Assembly: GCA_030632465.1 (NCBI GenBank)
Contig: DAOVUR010000056.1
Span: 1-9,397, forward strand
Length of the DNA: 9,397 bases
Source: a bacterium
GTDB lineage: Bacteria; Verrucomicrobiota; Kiritimatiellia; UBA8416; CAMZLY01
Direction of reading: 5' to 3'
The notes under the pieces: generated by a model
The model's database searches: none
What the model was told of the DNA's origin: nothing
Seen by the model: only the letters and a program-made list of their open reading frames with translations
Shown: positions 5,206 through 9,397 of the stretch, piece by piece
Numbering within the stretch: the first letter of the stretch is position 1
Layout: every line of letters begins with the position of its first letter
Made by a program: the position numbers and the translations under genes

Positions 5206-5666
5206 CAAAATATATATCTTGTCTTGTTCCATTCCTGATGGAGTTTTTCAAAAATAGGAGAGTTGTAAAAATCACTCTCTTTTGATGGCTTCCCATAGTG
5301 CCATGACCCGCTAGGATAAACATTGCGACTGGATTTACCGTTTTGATGTTCTGGCATATAGCTCCAACCGATAGTAGTGCGCTGTCCTAATGGATCATCT
5401 TTATCCCTTAGCTCGGCAGGAATATAAATAAAATCGAGATTTACATTATTTCCCAACATGCTCACGGCATGATTAAGGCATTGCTCTATTAGTGAGTTTA
5501 TATCTTTATGCCCATTAAACCGGAATACACAAAAATGTTTTTTTGACATATCAACGGATGGACTAGGCTTAATTATCTTTGCGAGGTTATCTGCAAATAC
5601 ATTAACGCCGGTAAGTATCGCGCCTGCACTTATAAGCCCTGCCTTTATTAGTTCTCTACGTTTCAT
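5205..5666 (-). CDS. Tat-leader protein carrying a capsid-family C-terminal motif
   Basis: 153 residues, starting ten bases after the portal stop codon, with a Shine-Dalgarno-like AGGCGG that overlaps that stop. The N-terminus fits a twin-arginine (Tat) signal peptide: K-R-R-E-L-I-K at 2-8, a hydrophobic stretch to residue 24, and V-F-A followed by D-N as a plausible signal-peptidase site near residue 25. This predicts export of the folded mature protein across the inner membrane. The mature part has Cys46 and Cys63 and is rich in His, Tyr, Trp and Asn. Residues 88-100 read D-K-D-D-P-L-G-Q-R-T-T-I-G, followed by Trp. This matches 9 of 13 positions of the C-terminal motif in the major capsid protein of the same window (residues 309-321). 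No catalytic motif is recognised. The function is unknown. Export is predicted from the leader only, and the relation to the capsid rests on this one motif. Confidence 0.82.
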   Translation of the reverse strand: MKRRELIKAGLISAGAILTGVNVFADNLAKIIKPSPSVDMSKKHFCVFRFNGHKDINSLIEQCLNHAVSMLGNNVNLDFIYIPAELRDKDDPLGQRTTIGWSYMPEHQNGKSSRNVYPSGSWHYGKPSKESDFYNSPIFEKLHQEWNKTRYIF

Positions 5667-5675
5667 ATCATCCGC

Positions 5676-7940
5676 CTATTTTTGAAAAGCTTGATCATTT
5701 GGCGCTCTACCTTCAGGCTCGATAGCCGGGGTAGATACTTGTGGCCCTTTGCCGTCAGCACTTAACTGCATCTGCGCCTTAAGTCCCATTACAAATTCTG
5801 CCATATGGGCTTTGATTTTATCAAGGTTAATATCCTTTCCGCTAGCCCACTTAGAGTCCTCGGACATGGATTGTATCTCTTTATCAATGGCTTTCATAAC
5901 CATTTCATAATTTTGGTCAGAAATCTTCTGAGTAGTGTCCCATTCTTGAGTAAGCTCAAGCTTGAATAGCATCCAGGCGATTGTCATTTGGGCCATCTGC
6001 ACAGAAGAATCTGGTGGAGGCTTAGACATATTCTCTACTATCTCTTTCCATTCCTCATCATCATAATCAAAATTCTTAGGGTCAAGCTTTTGAGACATTA
6101 GATATTGGTTCATCCATTTTTTGGGGTCTTTCCCATATATAGGGTTCAGTACAAATTGCCCTAAACCAACAATAGATTCATTCTGTAAATCACGCTCTAA
6201 TAAAGCAGATGATCCACGCGCCTCAATAACAAAATCACCTTTCTCGTTATCTTCTCCGTACAAAAGTATCCATTCGTAATACCGGCGGAGATGTGGGGTT
6301 GTGATATTATCATCGTATTGCCTGGCGATACGTCGAAGCACAGTACTACCGTCATTACGGCGCATCTGTTGGCCGCCTAAAGTTTCTTCGCGTTGCTGTT
6401 GTTGCCCTTGTAGTAGACTGGGTAAACCGGATATATGTTCTGCGAACTCCATGCCCATTCTGATAATGGCCTGAAGATCTCCTTGCATCATATCAATAGT
6501 AATAAAAGCAAACGCCTTTTTTATGTCGTCAGGTCCAGCCGCGTCCTCTCCTACAAACCACCCTTTTCTTGGTGCTATTTCATAAATACCATCAATAGGT
6601 TCTACCATACCTTGGTTAACTACCCACATTGGGCCACCAGCCATACCAGCGTTATCCATAAGGTTTCTACCCGCCCCATTGATTATACGTTGCGGAATCC
6701 TAATCTGGCGAGAGATACCAATACCGTAAGGCATACCCGATCTGCTTTGCCATACCATATAATCATAAGGGAAATCACCACCATCCAAGTGATTAGGAGA
6801 AGAACGAATCACGCGATTATTGACCATCACTATATGGATATCGACGTTTGTGATCTTATCCTCTGATTCTACATCAAGCCCCGCTGCTTCCAAATCTTCT
6901 TTCTTTAAACGCCCGTAATAATACCAAATTTCAAACAGCTTGCTTTTTTCTCTCCGAGAAAGTCCTAGCTGGTCGCCTCTATCTACGCTTTGATCATCCC
7001 AAGTTTTTGTAGCTTTAAATGGACCTTCCTGAATACATTTCTCTATTTGTTCCGCAATATAACCCTGGTCTTTTAAGTCGTTTAGTGCTCGTTCGCTTAA
7101 ATCATCTCGTTCCCAGTGATACGCGCCATTTTGAATATTCATTCCGCATGAAGGATCAGGAAAACAATTACTAACATGGACTCTTGTGGATACAGGCTGT
7201 ACCTCTTCTGTTTGTATTAACTCTCCTTCGATAAATGCCATATGTTTTTTCTTTTCCGGGATTGGTCCTTTCATGACACCCGTACCAGTGATACTTGCAT
7301 CTTCTATTACTTTCCGCATTTCCGCGTTAAATTGACTCTCTATATGCCAGTCTTCTATTCTTTTTTCTGCACGTTTTGCTACTGCTTTTGCTTCTTCAAC
7401 TATCATTTTTTCATTGGCAATGATCTCTGCTACCATTGACTGAACTTGCTCTTCTGGAACTTGTGAGCGGATCTGTTGCTCGATTTTATAAGGGACATTA
7501 CCACCAGCAACAGCAATCATATCCGGTATAGGTGTTGGATTAATAGCCCAGCCTTTATCATCTGTGGGTAGCAGCATATCACCTACTCTGGCAGACGCAG
7601 AATCACAATAAGGACGAGTGATATTAAAAAAAACAGTGGACCCGGTATCTTGTTTTTCTTGTAAAGCGCCTTGCCCTAAAGGTTTAGATTCCCAAGAACC
7701 TAATTCTCCACGGTTTGTATCATCAACACCCTCATAATGTTCCCTATCTTCCATCCATTCATTTTCTATGCCGGAATTAGTACGGTAACCAATAGCATCG
7801 GTCCGGTACTTAGCTAAAGATAAACCGAGCTTATCCAACATCTCGGCCTGGTCTTCCTTCTCCTTTTCGGTTAATTCTCTACTATCGTCGAAATCCAGTT
7901 GCTCCGAATTATCTAATTCCTGTACCTCCTTTATAGCCAT
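5676..7940 (-). CDS. Phage portal protein
   Basis: 754 residues, a normal length for the long portal proteins of podovirus-type phages with N4-gp56 capsids. The portal forms the dodecameric ring at one capsid vertex through which DNA is packaged and ejected, and onto which the tail is built. Recognisable features: an acidic N-terminus (1-36); N-I-T-R-P followed by A-R-V-G-D-M-L-L-P-T-D-D at 106-128; a long charged helical region at 150-215; the block R-S-G-M-P-Y-G-I-G at 400-408; and the strongly conserved core Q-x-x-x-R-E-E-T-L-G-G-Q-Q-M-R-R at about 513-528, followed by H-L-R-R-Y-Y-E-W at 550-557 and the A-R-G-S-S-A-L-L-E-R-D-L-Q-N stretch at 574-587. The C-terminus carries helical and Gln/Pro-rich segments, as in portal barrels. 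The ATG has AGGG ten bases upstream. An eight-T run at codons 103-105 stays in frame. Confidence 0.93.
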   Translation of the reverse strand: MAIKEVQELDNSEQLDFDDSRELTEKEKEDQAEMLDKLGLSLAKYRTDAIGYRTNSGIENEWMEDREHYEGVDDTNRGELGSWESKPLGQGALQEKQDTGSTVFFNITRPYCDSASARVGDMLLPTDDKGWAINPTPIPDMIAVAGGNVPYKIEQQIRSQVPEEQVQSMVAEIIANEKMIVEEAKAVAKRAEKRIEDWHIESQFNAEMRKVIEDASITGTGVMKGPIPEKKKHMAFIEGELIQTEEVQPVSTRVHVSNCFPDPSCGMNIQNGAYHWERDDLSERALNDLKDQGYIAEQIEKCIQEGPFKATKTWDDQSVDRGDQLGLSRREKSKLFEIWYYYGRLKKEDLEAAGLDVESEDKITNVDIHIVMVNNRVIRSSPNHLDGGDFPYDYMVWQSRSGMPYGIGISRQIRIPQRIINGAGRNLMDNAGMAGGPMWVVNQGMVEPIDGIYEIAPRKGWFVGEDAAGPDDIKKAFAFITIDMMQGDLQAIIRMGMEFAEHISGLPSLLQGQQQQREETLGGQQMRRNDGSTVLRRIARQYDDNITTPHLRRYYEWILLYGEDNEKGDFVIEARGSSALLERDLQNESIVGLGQFVLNPIYGKDPKKWMNQYLMSQKLDPKNFDYDDEEWKEIVENMSKPPPDSSVQMAQMTIAWMLFKLELTQEWDTTQKISDQNYEMVMKAIDKEIQSMSEDSKWASGKDINLDKIKAHMAEFVMGLKAQMQLSADGKGPQVSTPAIEPEGRAPNDQAFQK

Positions 7941-7945
7941 TATTA

Positions 7946-8479
7946 TTAATCCCTGGAGGTTATTAGCTCAACTGTAAATATTTCACCAGATACTGGTGTG
8001 TATGCGTTTCTTGCCACTAGTTGGCCATAAAGATCTGTTGTTGCACTCTTTAGGGCTAATCCAAGGTTAAATGCTTCACAGACAGCATTACCTGCAGCGT
8101 CAGCTCCAGCATTACCTACTTTCCAATTTGCAAGGGGAAAATCAATAATTCCAACAAGTGTAAGCATTTCGGTGTCTGTTGGTGCAAAGGCATCATTATC
8201 CACTACTTTAACGATATCGGTATGGAATAACCATAACTCGGCATCCAATTTAGTAGATTTATTGGCACTACTGTGCAATCTCGCAGTGGCTATGGCACCA
8301 CCCAGTTGTTTATTTTGCGTACCTGGCCTGAATATATTGCTAAATATGAAATGGTCGTTTGTTGTTATTTCTGAGATAGCATCACCAGCCGTATATGCTG
8401 TTGTGTTTGATGGCCTTGTAATAGTGTCCACCGACCTGCCAGTATTAAACTGTACTCTTACCTCTTGTACCTGTGCCAT
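7946..8479 (-). CDS. Beta-rich virion protein upstream of portal; candidate decoration/cement-like protein
   Basis: 177 residues from the ATG at 8479, which has GAGG seven bases before it at 8486-8489. A longer frame starts four codons upstream at 8491, but that ATG itself overlaps the Shine-Dalgarno site. The protein is rich in Thr, Ala, Asn and Val with many short beta-like segments. A T-R-P-S-N-T-T-A-Y-T-A-G-D stretch lies at residues 21-33, and the C-terminus (DLYGQLVARNAYTPVSG at 149-165, then EIFTVEL) is of a type I recognise from conserved phage virion proteins encoded near portal genes. It lacks a signal peptide, membrane segment or enzyme motif. The next gene, the portal, starts only five bases after its stop. 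A capsid decoration or cement role is an inference from composition and position; it could equally be another structural component. Confidence 0.85.
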   Translation of the reverse strand: MAQVQEVRVQFNTGRSVDTITRPSNTTAYTAGDAISEITTNDHFIFSNIFRPGTQNKQLGGAIATARLHSSANKSTKLDAELWLFHTDIVKVVDNDAFAPTDTEMLTLVGIIDFPLANWKVGNAGADAAGNAVCEAFNLGLALKSATTDLYGQLVARNAYTPVSGEIFTVELITSRD

Positions 8480-8485
8480 GGAATG

Positions 8486-8489
8486 CCTC
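8486..8489 (-). promoter_or_regulatory. Ribosome binding site deciding the start of the beta-rich virion protein
   Basis: GAGG on the minus strand, six bases before the ATG at 8479. It overlaps the alternative upstream ATG at 8491, so only the downstream ATG can use it. Confidence 0.7.
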
Positions 8490-8502
8490 ATATGTATATG
8501 GA

Positions 8503-8715
8503 TTAAACAGAATTATACATTAAACCTATAATTCTGTTCACATAAACCCAATTTTTAATAACTTGAGTGATCATATCACGTCTGTATGTGTGCAACCTAG
8601 TAACAGGCGCATAAGTACCTTGGCGATTAATGCCCTCATCAGGCACAATAAGGTTCTTTCCAGCAAAACTGCCAGCATCACTACCCCTTGGTACTCCATT
8701 AAGCCCGAGTCTCAT
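8503..8715 (-). CDS. Small unknown phage protein (70 aa)
   Basis: I start this gene at the ATG at 8715, not at the ATG 57 bases upstream. The 8715 start overlaps the preceding stop as ATGA and has AAGGG seven bases before it; the longer form would lie mostly inside the upstream gene. The 70-residue product is basic. It is Gly-rich at the N-terminus (MRLGLNGVPRGSDAGSF), has a Pro/Gly middle, and ends in a probable amphipathic helix rich in Ile, Val and Tyr. There is no signal peptide or clear transmembrane segment. I do not recognise a family. It sits between a membrane protein and a virion protein in the late cluster, which says little about its role. Confidence 0.68.
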   Translation of the reverse strand: MRLGLNGVPRGSDAGSFAGKNLIVPDEGINRQGTYAPVTRLHTYRRDMITQVIKNWVYVNRIIGLMYNSV

Positions 8716-8963
8716 AGGAGCGCCCTTATTAACTCTACAGCGAATATAACTGCAGCCAATGCAACTACCCATTTCATTACTCTATTGTTTGCAGGAGATG
8801 TAAATGTTTCTTTGATGGGTTTGATTGAATCATTGGTAACACGCTCGTAAGATTTTTCCCTATATATCTGTCTCTCCACATTATCAACTTGATGATCTGT
8901 AAGCCCACAAAGAGGATCATGTGCGTGTTCTCTTAATCTTTCTACCAGTTCTCTTTTAGTCAT
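8712..8963 (-). CDS. Small C-terminally membrane-anchored protein, unknown function
   Basis: 83 residues. Residues 1-60 are hydrophilic and strongly charged, with Lys, Arg, Glu and His throughout. Residues 62-83 form one hydrophobic segment (VMKWVVALAAVIFAVELI) reaching the C-terminus, so the protein looks like a tail-anchored inner-membrane protein. The ATG overlaps the upstream stop as ATGA, and no Shine-Dalgarno sequence precedes it, so translation probably depends on ribosomes finishing the upstream gene. It also overlaps the next gene as ATGA at 8712-8715. A holin or other membrane effector is possible, but the topology (single segment at the very C-terminus, long cytoplasmic-type N-terminus) is not typical of classical holins or Rz spanins. 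I do not recognise the family. Confidence 0.75.
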   Translation of the reverse strand: MTKRELVERLREHAHDPLCGLTDHQVDNVERQIYREKSYERVTNDSIKPIKETFTSPANNRVMKWVVALAAVIFAVELIRALL

Positions 8964-9397
8964 ATGATAACAAACGGTGTGCCATTAATAGGCGCTTCCG
9001 TTATTCCTCCTGCATTGAATGTTATTAGTCCGCTTGCTGAAGCATAACCGGTGATATCTGTTTCCTCTCCAAGCAATGGGGCGCCAATAAATGAAACATG
9101 TCTGCCAATGAATCTATTGTCATCAAACCCGGTTAAATTAGTTGTCATTGCAGCAGTGGTTAGTGTTCCCGTTACCGCTGTGAATGTATCAATTATACCA
9201 GCAGCAGCGGCGGCCTGTGCAGCAGCAGCAGTTGAAGATCCAACGATCTTAACCATATCTGCCATAACTTCTTCTGTTACTGGATCAAAGTCATTTAATA
9301 CTGCAATATCAGAAGCAACATTGGCGATATCGGTAGAAACATCGGTATCAGTTGGTGTGCCAAGTACTGCTGGTAGCGTAGTGCCAGTATCAACCAA
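8960..9397 (-). CDS. Ala/Thr-rich beta-structured virion protein, 3' part (5' end outside window)
   Basis: Open reading frame of at least 145 codons that runs off the right edge. The apparent first codon is a TTG at the last bases of the window, so the true start is almost certainly outside. The N-terminal visible part (VDTGTTLP, then repeated short D/T/V segments) resembles linker sequence seen in phage tail fibre and other virion proteins. An alanine-rich helix-like run lies at about residues 54-66. The last 55 or so residues form a small beta-type module (N-R-F-I-G-R, G-E-T-D-I-T-G-Y, T-E-A-P, G-T-P-F-V-I-I) of a kind I recognise from phage structural proteins. No enzyme motif is visible. 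Its stop codon overlaps the next start as ATGA at 8960-8963, which suggests coupled translation. A virion role is inferred from composition and position; the exact part is unknown. Confidence 0.82.
   Translation of the reverse strand: MVDTGTTLPAVLGTPTDTDVSTDIANVASDIAVLNDFDPVTEEVMADMVKIVGSSTAAAAQAAAAAGIIDTFTAVTGTLTTAAMTTNLTGFDDNRFIGRHVSFIGAPLLGEETDITGYASASGLITFNAGGITEAPINGTPFVII
9201..9231. repeat. GCA/GCG trinucleotide-rich tract coding for Ala run
   Basis: Two short GCA-type triplet clusters separated by a few bases encode most of the alanine run in the overlapping virion protein. This is simple-sequence coding DNA. It could vary in length between related phages, but only one copy is visible here. 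Confidence 0.5.

Noticed and set aside
6435..6866. 143-codon plus-strand open frame
   Set aside because: It is antisense to a conserved core part of the portal gene and rich in His, Thr and Arg without domain character; no ribosome site or plus-strand operon supports it.
7626..7633. Eight-T run in the portal gene as a frameshift site or sequencing error
   Set aside because: The portal frame reads through cleanly with conserved residues on both sides, and a -1 shift would stop at once.
1..9397. tRNA genes, CRISPR arrays, insertion sequences or att sites
   Set aside because: No cloverleaf-like segment, spaced direct repeats, transposase motif or integrase was seen, and coding genes fill nearly all of the window.

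Overview
The window is a stretch of a tailed-phage (or prophage) genome. It holds the capsid-assembly part of the virion-morphogenesis module. All 15 genes I can support lie on the minus strand, so transcription runs from position 9397 towards 1. They are packed head to tail with short gaps or 4-base ATGA overlaps, and I see no rRNA, tRNA, CRISPR or insertion-sequence signal. Portal and major capsid sequences match the podovirus-type set built around the N4-gp56 family capsid protein. Shine-Dalgarno sites (AGGAG, GAGG, AAGG) and a twin-arginine-like leader suggest a Gram-negative, probably proteobacterial host, but nothing in the window names the host.

Layout in transcription order: (1) the 3' part of an Ala/Thr-rich beta-structured virion protein (8960-9397, cut by the window edge); (2) two small genes, a C-terminally membrane-anchored protein (8712-8963) and a 70-residue unknown (8503-8715); (3) a beta-rich candidate decoration or cement-like protein (7946-8479); (4) the 754-residue portal (5676-7940); (5) four small genes (4435-5666), the first with a Tat-like leader plus a motif otherwise typical of the capsid C-terminus; (6) an acidic scaffold-like protein (3356-4414); (7) the N4-gp56 major capsid protein (2198-3238); (8) three virion-associated proteins of unassigned role (1634-2149, 1010-1579, 316-969); (9) the 5' part of a head-tail adaptor-like gene (1-260), cut by the left edge.

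Working together, portal and scaffold would nucleate the procapsid, the capsid protein would polymerise around the scaffold, the small beta-rich proteins may coat or stabilise the shell, and the adaptor-like protein would join portal to tail. Terminase, tail tube, tailspike, lysis and replication genes are not in the window. Several start codons were moved from the longest ORF to an internal ATG because only that ATG has a well-spaced Shine-Dalgarno site; these choices are explained per gene.

The most unusual points are the 153-residue Tat-leader protein carrying the capsid-family motif D-K-x-D-P-x-G-Q-R-x-x-I-G, a nine-residue motif duplicated at both ends of the scaffold, and small hairpins in three gaps between late genes, including the scaffold/capsid junction.
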